Under the pieces are notes generated by a model. It was not told the origin of the DNA. It was given only the letters and a program-made list of their open reading frames with translations, and searched no databases. Of a DNA stretch of 46,594 nucleotides, positions 1 to 8,501 are shown in pieces. The stretch is from DASXMR01 sp036495525 (GTDB taxonomy: Bacteria; Actinomycetota; Actinomycetes; Streptosporangiales; Streptosporangiaceae): positions 1 through 46,594 of the forward strand of contig DASXMR010000002.1 in assembly GCA_036495525.1 (NCBI GenBank), given 5' to 3'. The translations under genes and the position numbers were made by a program. Position 1 is the first letter of the stretch. The number at the start of each line of letters is the position of its first letter.

Positions 1-1
1 C

Positions 2-325
2 GAGGTCACCGTGGCCGGCGCCGGGATGCTCAGCGGCTTCGGCGTGGATGTCCTGGCGGCCAGGCGGAGCCGGCGGCGGTTCGCCGGCGCGTGCCTGGAC
101 TGGACCCAGCGGCGGCCGCACCTGAACGGCGCGCTGGGCGCCGCGATCACCACCCGGCTGTTCGACCTGGGCTGGATCACCCGCAGCCCGGCCAAGCGTG
201 GCGTCGTTATCACGCCGGCCGGGCAGGACGGGCTTGCCAGTACGTTCGGCTGGACCGGCGCCGAGCCAGAGCCGGGCGGCAGCGAGGCGGCGCTGGCGGG
301 CGCATCCTCGCTCCCGGCCTGCTAA
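2..325 (+). CDS. ArsR-type HTH transcriptional regulator, C-terminal part (5' end outside window)
   Basis: The reading frame is open from the window edge, so the N-terminus and probably most of the winged helix lie upstream. The visible 107 codons carry the C-terminal signature common in actinobacterial ArsR-like regulators: a Cys-Leu-Asp-Trp-Thr motif, then RRPHLNGALGAA, a helix ending in Leu-Gly-Trp, and a final VVITPAGQDGL strand-helix. The role inferred from the family is metal- or ligand-responsive repression, but no sensor residues can be judged from this fragment apart from the Cys of the CLDWT motif. It ends with TAA. A GTG at 11 is an internal codon, not a believable start. The next gene, hutH, is 258 bases away and probably independent. 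Confidence 0.7.
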   Translation, partial: EVTVAGAGMLSGFGVDVLAARRSRRRFAGACLDWTQRRPHLNGALGAAITTRLFDLGWITRSPAKRGVVITPAGQDGLASTFGWTGAEPEPGGSEAALAGASSLPAC

Positions 326-448
326 GGGGAGAACGAGGTCGTCCCCGCACTCCCGGCACGCCGTGCCCTGTCGGCTGGCCGGCGAAATCACGGGTGGCGG
401 CTGCGGCCGGGTCGCCTCTGCTGCCCTTCCGCTAGAACATGGTCGCTG

Positions 449-470
449 CGGCTCCCGGCGCGCGGAGCCG
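449..470. terminator. GC-rich hairpin between ArsR fragment and hutH
   Basis: A perfect 7-bp stem (cggctcc/ggagccg) encloses an 8-base loop. No T-run follows on either strand. It lies about 120 bases after the regulator's stop and could end that transcript. The rest of 326-583 shows no gene or other signal that I recognise. Confidence 0.25.
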
Positions 471-583
471 GCCGCCTGCCCGCCGCTCCCAGGTCGCGCT
501 ACCGGCCGTGACCACGCGCTGGCGTGCGGATATTTCCCCTATCCCCGGCAGCCGGGCAGGTCGCGAAGTGGCAGGCTGACGCC

Positions 584-2122
<1,539 letters not shown>

Positions 2123-2133
2123 CGTTTCTCCCC

Positions 2134-2958
2134 GTGACGGTGTGGATGAACGGGGAGCTGTTCGGAGACGAGGCGGCCAGGATCTCCGTCTTCGACCACG
2201 GCCTGGTGACCGGTGACGGTGTCTTCGAGACCATCAAGGTGACCGACGGCTTGCCGTTCGCGCTGAGCCGGCACCTGACCCGGCTTGGCAGGTCGGCGAC
2301 CGGGCTTGGCCTGGCCGAGCCCGACCTGGACCAGGTCAGGGACGGTGCCCTCGCGGTCATCGCCAACTCACCCAGACTGCCGCTGGCCAGGCTGCGGATC
2401 ACCGTGACCGGGGGGATCGCGCCGCTCGGCTCGGAGCGCGGCGACTCGCCGGTCACCGCGATCGTGGCCATGGCGGCGGCCAAGCCCCCGGCCCCGGCCG
2501 TGGACGTGACCATGGTCCCGTGGCCGCGCAACGAGCGCGGCGCCCTGGCGGGCCTCAAGACCACCTCGTACGGGGAGAACGTGCGGGCGCTCGCCTACGC
2601 GACCGCACGCGGCGGCAGCGAGGCGATCTTCGCCAACACCGCTGGCAGCCTGTGCGAGGGCACCGGCAGCAACGTCTTCGTGGTGAGCGGCGGCCGGCTG
2701 ATCACCCCGCCGCTCGCGGCCGGCTGCCTGGCCGGTGTCACCAGGGCGCTGGTCATCGAGTGGGCCGGCGCGGTCGAAGAGGACCTGCCGGCCGGGGCGC
2801 TGGCGACCGCCGAGGAGGCGTTCCTGACGGGGACGACCAGGGACGTTCAGCCGATCAGGAGCGTCAGCGGCACGGTGCTGCCCGCAGCACCAGGTCCGGT
2901 CACCCGAAAGGCAGCCGAGGTGTTCGCGATGAGATCGGCTGAATCGCCGGATCCGTAA
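2134..2958 (+). CDS. Class IV PLP-dependent aminotransferase / aminodeoxychorismate lyase-like
   Basis: Fold-type IV PLP enzyme of 274 residues. The family holds 4-amino-4-deoxychorismate lyase (PabC, folate synthesis), branched-chain aminotransferases and D-amino acid aminotransferases. The PLP lysine is Lys142 in LKTTSYGENV. The N-terminal MNGELF...DHGLVTGDGVFETI segment, the cofactor-phosphate region around EGTGSNVFVV and the EEAFLTGTTRDV segment are typical of actinobacterial PabC-like proteins. GTG 2134 is chosen because it sits four codons before the conserved WMNG start; earlier codons overlap hutH. The gene begins 11 bases after hutH, so co-transcription is likely, but no functional link to histidine breakdown is obvious. 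The lyase is the favoured activity; an amino acid transaminase remains possible. Confidence 0.8.
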   Translation: MTVWMNGELFGDEAARISVFDHGLVTGDGVFETIKVTDGLPFALSRHLTRLGRSATGLGLAEPDLDQVRDGALAVIANSPRLPLARLRITVTGGIAPLGSERGDSPVTAIVAMAAAKPPAPAVDVTMVPWPRNERGALAGLKTTSYGENVRALAYATARGGSEAIFANTAGSLCEGTGSNVFVVSGGRLITPPLAAGCLAGVTRALVIEWAGAVEEDLPAGALATAEEAFLTGTTRDVQPIRSVSGTVLPAAPGPVTRKAAEVFAMRSAESPDP

Positions 2959-3057
2959 AGGGGCTGGTCCGGGGGGTGTATCGGGGGAACCGGGAGGGTC
3001 TGGACGGGGGGTGTGCTCTGATCGGAATGGGTCTGCCTGGTCCGGGGGGATTGGCTG

Positions 3058-3480
3058 TTATGCGCGCCACAGAAGTTCGTCAAGCTCAGCATCAAGATCG
3101 ATATGGTCACTCTCACGCCCGGCGCAAATCACCTCGAACGTCCGCTTCAGGAACTCCGCCGTCGGCTCGAGCGGAGCCTCGAAGTGAGCCTCGCCGAACG
3201 GCGAGGACAGGGCGATGTTCAGCACGTCCGCGCCGCGCTCGGTGCCGGGCCACACCTGGACGTCACCCTCGCCGGCCGGGCCTTCGATACCCACCGCCAG
3301 CAGGTCCCTGGCGAAGATCCATTCGACCGGCTCGTCGGTGCCGACGTGAAACGCCATCCTGATCGCGTAGGGGTCTTCGGCGCTGTAGTAGAGGCTGGCC
3401 ACGAGCGGAACGGCTCCATGCTCGGGGACTACCAGGCTCAGACCGAGGTCGGCAGAGACGGTAGCGCTGGTGTTCGTCAT
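3058..3480 (-). CDS. ssgB: SsgA/SsgB-family sporulation and cell-division regulator
   Basis: A 140-residue SsgA-like protein. In Streptomyces SsgB binds the membrane and recruits FtsZ to sporulation septa. The sequence follows the family throughout: an N-terminal LSLVV strand, SLYYSAEDPYAIRMAFH, EPVEWIFARDLLAVG, GDVQVWPG, IALSSPFGEAHFEAP, FLKRTFEV, and a C-terminal acidic helix LDAELDELL. Length is normal. The ATG is preceded by AAAGG about 8 bases away. The gene is alone on its strand, convergent with the gene before it, and faces an AT-richer non-coding gap with a candidate sigma-H-like promoter. SsgB is the paralogue present in most sporulating actinomycetes, hence the symbol, but another SsgA-like member cannot be excluded. 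Confidence 0.88.
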   Translation of the reverse strand: MTNTSATVSADLGLSLVVPEHGAVPLVASLYYSAEDPYAIRMAFHVGTDEPVEWIFARDLLAVGIEGPAGEGDVQVWPGTERGADVLNIALSSPFGEAHFEAPLEPTAEFLKRTFEVICAGRESDHIDLDAELDELLWRA

Positions 3481-3614
3481 CGAGTCAGACCTTTGCCTCG
3501 TGGTGTCCCGGATTGCCGGGCTTCACTATTGCTGCGCGCTTCCCTATAAGTTACGCCGCACAGCAGCCGCGGAAAATGCCATCGGGGAGTTAGATTCCGC
3601 GAAAGAAGCGATTC

Positions 3615-3640
3615 GTAACCTCGGTCACCGATCAACAAAC
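3615..3640 (-). promoter_or_regulatory. Candidate sigma-H/sigma-B-type promoter of ssgB
   Basis: Read on the minus strand, GTTT (3640-3637) is followed after exactly 16 bases by GGTTAC (3620-3615). This differs by one base from the GTTT-N14-16-GGGTA(C/T) pattern of actinobacterial SigB/SigH-type promoters. It lies about 135 bases before the ssgB start. Streptomyces ssgB is reported to depend on SigH, which makes the match worth noting. Assignment is by pattern only. Confidence 0.35.
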
Positions 3641-3664
3641 CGGCTGGACTTGGGCAAACGCTTC

Positions 3665-3719
3665 GGGAAATAAAACACCTCATTCGTCCCCTGGTCATCC
3701 TCTGACCTGGGACGATGAG
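3665..3719 (-). terminator. Rho-independent-like terminator upstream of ssgB
   Basis: On the minus strand a long imperfect hairpin spans 3719-3679: blocks of 5, 6 and 5 paired bases separated by small bulges, with a loop of about 5 bases. It is followed by GTGTTTTATTT. This is the strongest intrinsic-terminator shape in the window, which is unusual for such a GC-rich genome. It lies upstream of the candidate ssgB promoter, so it would stop transcripts arriving from 3720-4249 on the minus strand, where I see no gene. Confidence 0.5.
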
Positions 3720-4249
3720 TGTGACCTTCGTCTCACTCGGCTCGCGGCGAGTTTCGTAGGCGAGCCGTCGGCGCGGTCGCCGTGGGCCACTGCGGGTGAT
3801 TTGTCGGGAGTAGCCGCGAGACGCGCTCGCGGTAGCGCAGGCGGTGTAAGGGGCCACGTCTGGGTTACGTCCTCAGCAGGAAACTCGTTACGCTCTGGGT
3901 GAGCAATCTGGACATGTACCTAAATTAAGTAATCAGCTACTGCGGCTGCCATGACGGGCATACGGTATATGCGAAGTATCGGTCTGCATGGACCGCTCGT
4001 GCGGTCCTGGCGGCGGGCTGCGCCGGTGCCGCGCGACAGCCGCTGGGCAACGCGGGGACGCGGTCGGCCAGGGCGCTCCGGCGCCGGAGCGAGCCGTTGT
4101 TATCTAGCTGGCTATACCGCTCGCGCCGCCGTGATCTTGGTCGCCGACTAGTCGGAGGGGCAGTCGGGCGGTGACGCCAGCCGACTGCTGACGGCCCCGA
4201 TGCGCTAGTCTGTGTAGGCCCTGCGGCAGGCCGTGATTGCCGCAGACGC

Positions 4250-4324
4250 GGGCGATTGGCTCAGCGGGAGAGCGCCTCGTTCACACCGAGGAGGTCACTG
4301 GTTCGATCCCAGTATCGCCCACCA
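4250..4324 (+). tRNA. tRNA-Val (anticodon CAC)
   Basis: Full cloverleaf. The acceptor stem GGGCGAT pairs with ATCGCCC, the D-arm contains GGCTCAGCGGGAGAGC, the anticodon stem CCTCG/CGAGG encloses loop TTCACAC, and the T-arm contains GGTTCGATCCC. The anticodon CAC reads GUG valine codons. Discriminator base A and the CCA end are encoded. At 75 bases including CCA, length is normal. Confidence 0.95.
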
Positions 4325-4460
4325 CGCCAGCATCGCCCGATCTTGGAATCGGCATCTGACGTCTCCGTCGCAACACCGCCGAACTACAGCACATGTCAGG
4401 TACGCGGCTGCCTGCCGGGGGCGCTTGCTTCCCTGTCCGGCACCGCGCTGCTGGCTTGCG

Positions 4461-4901
4461 TTAGCCGATCTGCTCGGCTAGGGCGACGATGATGCCCGAC
4501 GGGCCGCGGAGGTAGCAGAGCAGGAACATGTTCTCGAACTGCCCCACCTCGCCAAGGGGCTCGGCGCCGTGGGTGCGCAGGCGGGCGATGGTGTCGTTGA
4601 TGTCGTCGACGGCGAACATGACACGGTGCAGGCCCAGCGTGTTCGACGGCGGGTTCTGCGGCTGGGCGGCGACCGGCACGGGAGCGTGATATTTCGTCAG
4701 CTCCAGCCGGCCGAGGCCGTCCGGGGTCCGCATCATCGCGATCTCGCTCCGGACGCCGCCCAGCCCGACGGTGTGGTCCGCCCAAACGCCCTCGACCTGC
4801 GCCCGGTTCTCCAGCTCCATGCCTAGCTCGGTGAAGAACGCGATGGCGGCATCGAGGTCCTCGACGACGATGGCGACGTTGTCCATCCGCAGAAGGGTCA
4901 T
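4461..4901 (-). CDS. VOC-superfamily (glyoxalase/bleomycin-resistance fold) protein
   Basis: A 146-residue protein with two beta-alpha-beta-beta-beta modules: MDNVAIVVEDLDAAIAFFTELGMEL and, after a linker, LHRVMFAVDDINDTIARLRTHG...LLCYLRGPSGIIVALAEQIG. Metal-binding VOC enzymes usually have His near the N-terminal strand and Glu in the last strand. Here these positions are Asn (MDNV) and Ala (IIVALAE). From memory, Asn and a non-acidic residue are common in this actinobacterial subgroup, so a non-metal role such as binding or sequestration is possible. The substrate cannot be inferred. It is transcribed in the same direction as the genes at 5113-5847 and 6070-6900, but 211 bases separate it from the nearest. 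Confidence 0.8.
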   Translation of the reverse strand: MTLLRMDNVAIVVEDLDAAIAFFTELGMELENRAQVEGVWADHTVGLGGVRSEIAMMRTPDGLGRLELTKYHAPVPVAAQPQNPPSNTLGLHRVMFAVDDINDTIARLRTHGAEPLGEVGQFENMFLLCYLRGPSGIIVALAEQIG

Positions 4902-5112
4902 GTCTGCCGAGCCTAGGAGCGGCTAGCTGCCCCGGCCAGGCAATTGCCGCCCTCAAGCTCTCGCTGCCGAGGGGCCGCAGGGCTGAGTATTGCCCGGCTC
5001 AGTCGCTAGTCAGATCTCAGGCGCGGGGTCGTCCATGTTCTCGGCGAGCCGCTCGCGGCGGCCACAGCGGTCCTCGTCCGCGATGGCATCCGGCTGCTAT
5101 TACCCGACCGCG

Positions 5113-5847
5113 CTAACCCGGTGGATTCGCCGGCCATAGCCGGCTGAACGCCCTGCCCACGTCGGAGCCCTGGTAGACGTTGTCGAGGTTGTCCCGCAGC
5201 ACGTGCGCGAGGTTGTCGGTGCTCGAGGAGACCTCCACGTCCTCGTCGAGTACCTCCGCCCGGTAGCCCCAGCCGTCCGGGAGGTCGAGCCGGCGCTGAA
5301 AATGGGCCAGCTCGCCTGGCGGCGCGTCCCGGCTCGCTTTGAAGGACTGGAGGATGAACATCTCGCCGTCGGGGGCGTCGAGCAGGTACACCTTCGCGCC
5401 GCGGTTGAAGGTGCAGGTGTAGGTGTCATGGCGGTAGATGTAGGCGGGGTTGAAGCAGGCCTGGGCCGTGTCCTCCACCAGCGTCGCCGCCTCGATCACC
5501 CCTAGCCACGTGCCGGCGATGGCGCCGAACGCCCGGTCGTCTCCGGCTTCCCAGAAATCGAGCCGGTCGCACATCCAGTACCGCACCGGGTTGAGCCATG
5601 CGCGCAGAGCGCCGTTCTCTCGCGCGATCGCGTCGGCGTCAAGCTCGTCGAACTGCTCCAGACCCGGCTCGCAGACACCCGTCGTGTTCCAGATGTTCGC
5701 GATGGCGTTGTCCTGGCTGGTCCCGCTGACCAGGCCCACTTCGCAGAAACCGTGGCCGCGCACGTTCTGCAGGTGGATCTCCCGGCCTGGCACCTTGTGC
5801 TCATGGCGTGCCGCGGCCATGTTCTGCTCAAGGCTCGCTTCGATCAT
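5113..5847 (-). CDS. Conserved protein of uncharacterised family
   Basis: A 244-residue protein with no signal peptide or membrane segment. It shows blocks that I recall from an uncharacterised family: an N-terminal HLQNVRGHGFCEVGLVSG strand pair, an IWNTTGVCEPGLEQFDELDADAIA segment, LNPVRYWMCDRLDFW, and a C-terminal half with KVYLLDAPDGEMFILQSFK and RLDLPDGWGYRAEVLDEDVEV. Acid/aromatic-rich strands suggest a beta-sandwich or barrel. Start 5847 is preferred over the ATG at 5877 because GGGAG lies 5 bases before it. No function is assigned. It is separated from the upstream lipoprotein gene by about 220 bases, and a gene-less 211-base stretch lies downstream. Confidence 0.7.
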   Translation of the reverse strand: MIEASLEQNMAAARHEHKVPGREIHLQNVRGHGFCEVGLVSGTSQDNAIANIWNTTGVCEPGLEQFDELDADAIARENGALRAWLNPVRYWMCDRLDFWEAGDDRAFGAIAGTWLGVIEAATLVEDTAQACFNPAYIYRHDTYTCTFNRGAKVYLLDAPDGEMFILQSFKASRDAPPGELAHFQRRLDLPDGWGYRAEVLDEDVEVSSSTDNLAHVLRDNLDNVYQGSDVGRAFSRLWPANPPG

Positions 5848-5919
5848 GAAAGCTCCCGCCCTCGCCGACTGCCGCATGCGGCTTTTGCTTCAACGCTAGG
5901 ACGCCGGCCGCCAGGCTGA

Positions 5920-6063
5920 TCATGCGGGTTCGAGCCAGGTGCCGACAGCGCGGCGGTGACCGGGCCGCACGAGTCGCCAGGAGCACGGCTCGGTGTGAAA
6001 CGCCCACCAGCCGAAGCCGGCCGCAGCAGCGCCGATTCGCTGCCAGATCGGGACTGACCGCAT
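5920..6063 (-). CDS. Possible 47-residue small ORF directly after the lipoprotein gene
   Basis: Starts with ATG six bases after the TAG of the lipoprotein gene on the same strand and ends with TGA. The product would be rich in Trp and Arg (GFGWWAFHTEPCSWRLVRPGHRR), and third codon positions are fairly GC-rich. No ribosome binding site is obvious and I recognise no family. It could be a translationally coupled small protein, the tail of a decayed gene, or chance. Confidence 0.25.
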   Translation of the reverse strand: MRSVPIWQRIGAAAAGFGWWAFHTEPCSWRLVRPGHRRAVGTWLEPA

Positions 6064-6069
6064 TGCTGA

Positions 6070-6900
6070 CTAGCCGCAGGGCTGATAGTGGCTTCCGGTC
6101 AGGATCACCGAAGCGCTGGTCAGCGTCAGCGCCCGCCAGCTGACGTGCGGGTGGCGAAGCAGGTAGTCCCTGACAATCTGGTAGCCGATGGAGAAGCCCG
6201 CCCAGTGCGGCACGCCGTCGCCGCCGAGCATCCAGTGCTGGCCGGAGCCGTGATCGCCGAGCAGCGGCCTGGCCTGGCGCCACAGCGTGCACTGCTGCCG
6301 CGCCGTGAGCGCCTGCGCCCACGGATCGACCGGGCCGGGAAACGCGGCCCGGTCGAACACGGCGCCGACGCCGCCGGTGATGAACAGCTGGAGCAGGGTG
6401 GTCGCGGCGCCTGGCCCGTCGATGATCCGGACCGTGTGATCGACCTCAAGCGCGAGCGTGCGCGGCAGCCAGAACGTCAGTACCCGGCTGGCGCTGACGT
6501 GCAGCGCCGGGCCGAACGCCATCATCACCTGCCGCCCGGTCCGCGGGTCGGTGAAGCCGCCCGTGCCGGTTTGCGGGACGATTTGCGATGCCGCAGCGAA
6601 CCCGATGGTGATCGTCACCCGCGGGCCAGGCAGCAGCGCGGCGGTGTGCGCGAGTGCCTGGCCGGTGATCTGGGGCAGGCTGAAGCCGTCAGCCCTTGCC
6701 TGCTGCAGTGCGCTGTCCGACAGCACCACAGTGAACCGGCCCTGCCTGAGCTGCTTGACTCCCGGGCCGAGCTGAAAAGTCGCTGACCCGCTCGGGACCG
6801 GAACCGGCGCGTCATCACCGTGGCCGGCGCATCCTGCCAGCACGGCTGCCAGGGCAGCGCTGGCTGCCAGGCGTCCGATGGGCCGGGGCAGCTGCCTCAT
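6070..6900 (-). CDS. Lipoprotein, DUF2268-like predicted Zn protease with altered HExxH
   Basis: The N-terminus MRQLPRPIGRLAASAALAAVLAGC is a lipoprotein signal with lipobox LAGC (Cys24), so the mature protein should be membrane-anchored outside the cell. The body resembles DUF2268, predicted zinc-dependent proteases, especially in the C-terminal HWAGFSIGYQIVRDYLLRHP block and the metal-site region. There the expected HExxHxxR reads LALEVDHTVR: the first His is Leu (CTT), with Glu and the second His kept. The enzyme may be inactive or use a different ligand. Start 6900 is supported by AGGAGG 10 bases upstream and a complete signal peptide; the longer frame to 7011 is not. The gene is divergent from hen1. 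Family assignment is by recalled motif. Confidence 0.65.
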   Translation of the reverse strand: MRQLPRPIGRLAASAALAAVLAGCAGHGDDAPVPVPSGSATFQLGPGVKQLRQGRFTVVLSDSALQQARADGFSLPQITGQALAHTAALLPGPRVTITIGFAAASQIVPQTGTGGFTDPRTGRQVMMAFGPALHVSASRVLTFWLPRTLALEVDHTVRIIDGPGAATTLLQLFITGGVGAVFDRAAFPGPVDPWAQALTARQQCTLWRQARPLLGDHGSGQHWMLGGDGVPHWAGFSIGYQIVRDYLLRHPHVSWRALTLTSASVILTGSHYQPCG

Positions 6901-7085
6901 GGCCGCCGAACCTCCTCGTCCGGACTGCGCCATCGCGGTAACGGCCCCTGCTGAAGAGTGTGCCTCGGCGACGCGGGCACGGCTACCGCATCTGCGTCCC
7001 GGTATGGCCACCAGCGGGCGTCCCGAGCCCGGCCGCCCGGAATCGAGGCGACGCGCGGGAGCCGGATCGTGGACACTGGGTGATC

Positions 7086-8501
7086 GTGCTGCTGACTGTC
7101 TCGACCACCTGCTCGCCGGCCTCCGACCTGGGCTACCTGCTGCACAAGCATCCCGGCCGGGCTCAGTCGTTCGCGCAGTCCGTCGGCACGGCGCACGTCT
7201 TCTACCCGGAGGCCACCGAAGAGCGATGCACCGCCGCGCTGCTGCTGGAGGTTGACCCGGTCGCTCTGGTACGCGGCCGGAAAGGCCCCTCCGGCGACGG
7301 TTTCGCGCTCGGCCAGTACGTGAACGACCGGCCGTACGCGGCGTCGAGCATGCTGGCGATGGCGCTCAGGCAAGTCTTCCGGACAGCGCTAGCCGGGCGG
7401 TGCGAGACCCGCCCCGAGCTGGCCGCATCCCCCCTGCCGCTGGAGATCCGCCTGCCGGCCGTGCCGTGCCGTGGCGGCGCCGACGTGCTGCGCCGGCTGC
7501 TCGAGCCGCTGGGCTGGCTCGTCGAGGCGTCCGCCATCCCGCTGGACCCGGCGATGCCCGAGTGGGGCGACTCGCGCTACCTGGACGTGCGGCTGTCCGG
7601 TGAGCTGCGGCTGGCCGACGCGCTGAACCAGCTGTACGTGCTGCTGCCGGTGCTGGACGACGCGAAGCACTACTGGGTCAGCGACGACGAGGTCGACAAG
7701 CTGATCCGCGCGGGCGAGGGCTGGCTCGCTTCCCATCCGGACAAGGAGCTGATCACCCGCCGCTACCTGGCCCACCAGCGGGAGCTGACCAGGTCGGCGC
7801 TGGCGCGGCTGGCCGAGGTCGACGACACCGAGCCGGAGGAACTGGACAACGCGCCGGACGGCGCGGTCGCCCTCCAGGCCCCGGGCCAGCCGGTCCGGCC
7901 GGCCGAGCAGCGCCGTGGCGCCGTCCTCGCCGCTGTCCGCGCCTGCGGTGCACGGCGAGTTGGCGACCTAGGCTGCGGCGAGGGCGCGCTGGTGGCTGAC
8001 CTGCTGTCCGAGCGCGGTATCGAGCAGGTCGTCGCGACGGACGTGTCGGCGCGGGCGCTGCAGCTCACCGGGGGCCGGCTGCGGCTGGACCTGATGACCG
8101 AGCAGCAGCGCGCGCGGCTGCAGATCTTCCAGTCCGCCCTGACCTACCGCGACGACCGGCTCGCCGGCCTGGACGCGGCCGTGCTGATGGAAGTCATCGA
8201 GCACGTGGACCCGCCGCGCCTGGACGCGCTGGAACGCGTTGTCTTCGGCTTCGCCGCCCCAGCGACGGTGATCGTGACCACTCCGAACGCGGAGTACAAC
8301 GTCCGGTTCGAGACGCTGCCCGCCGGCAGCCTGCGCCATCGGGACCACCGGTTCGAGTGGACCAGGAGTGAATTCCGGTCCTGGGCACGCCGAGCCGGCG
8401 ATGCCCACGGCTACCAGGTTCGCTACCTGCCGGTCGGCTCCGAGGACCCGGATGTCGGCCCGCCGACTCAGCTGGCGATCTTCAGCAAGGCAGCGGCATG
8501 A
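7086..8501 (+). CDS. hen1: 3'-terminal RNA ribose 2'-O-methyltransferase Hen1
   Basis: Methylates the 2'-OH at the 3' end of cleaved RNA before Pnkp reseals it, protecting the repaired RNA from renewed cleavage. The N-terminal part (about 1-250) is the bacterial Hen1 ligase-associated domain, beginning LLTVSTT and DLGYLLHKHPGR. The C-terminal SAM methyltransferase domain has motif I around Asp294 (GDLGCGEG). The Hen1 metal site appears as Glu369, Glu372 and His373 (EVIEH), with a further His at 418 or 421 (RHRDH). GTG 7086 is chosen by agreement with the usual N-terminus; GTG 7080 is two codons earlier. It overlaps pnkp by 4 bases (ATGA), so the two are translated together as in other bacterial RNA repair operons. 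Confidence 0.93.
   Translation: MLLTVSTTCSPASDLGYLLHKHPGRAQSFAQSVGTAHVFYPEATEERCTAALLLEVDPVALVRGRKGPSGDGFALGQYVNDRPYAASSMLAMALRQVFRTALAGRCETRPELAASPLPLEIRLPAVPCRGGADVLRRLLEPLGWLVEASAIPLDPAMPEWGDSRYLDVRLSGELRLADALNQLYVLLPVLDDAKHYWVSDDEVDKLIRAGEGWLASHPDKELITRRYLAHQRELTRSALARLAEVDDTEPEELDNAPDGAVALQAPGQPVRPAEQRRGAVLAAVRACGARRVGDLGCGEGALVADLLSERGIEQVVATDVSARALQLTGGRLRLDLMTEQQRARLQIFQSALTYRDDRLAGLDAAVLMEVIEHVDPPRLDALERVVFGFAAPATVIVTTPNAEYNVRFETLPAGSLRHRDHRFEWTRSEFRSWARRAGDAHGYQVRYLPVGSEDPDVGPPTQLAIFSKAAA

Larger units (their letters stand above)
3481..4249. other. Long non-coding region upstream of ssgB and tRNA-Val, AT-richer than surroundings
   Basis: No convincing protein gene is visible in these 769 bases; open frames on either strand lack family motifs and GC-rich third positions. 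Around 3520-3700 and 3900-3980 the base composition is clearly less GC-rich than in the genes on either side. The stretch contains a candidate ssgB promoter (3615-3640), a hairpin with a T-rich tail on the minus strand (3665-3719), and AT-rich patches near 3915-3950 and 3957-3975. It probably carries the regulatory region of ssgB. A former mobile insertion or a small RNA gene is possible but unproven. Confidence 0.6.

Noticed and set aside
2959..3057. G-rich repeats (ggggggtgt) between the class IV PLP gene and ssgB
   Set aside because: Two short G-runs without regular spacing; no terminator or operator shape that convinces.
3477..3857. Minus-strand open frame of 126 codons upstream of ssgB
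   Set aside because: No family motif, poor third-position GC, and it contains the hairpin terminator and promoter candidate.
4461..4901. Loss of VOC metal ligands (Asn for His, Ala for Glu) as evidence of a broken enzyme
   Set aside because: I recall related actinobacterial proteins with Asn and a non-acidic residue at the same sites, so this looks like a normal subfamily trait.
5017..5100. Minus-strand frame ending ERLAENMDDPAPEI that could be the tail of a lost gene
   Set aside because: Only about 27 codons after an in-frame stop, no recognised family; too weak to call a remnant.
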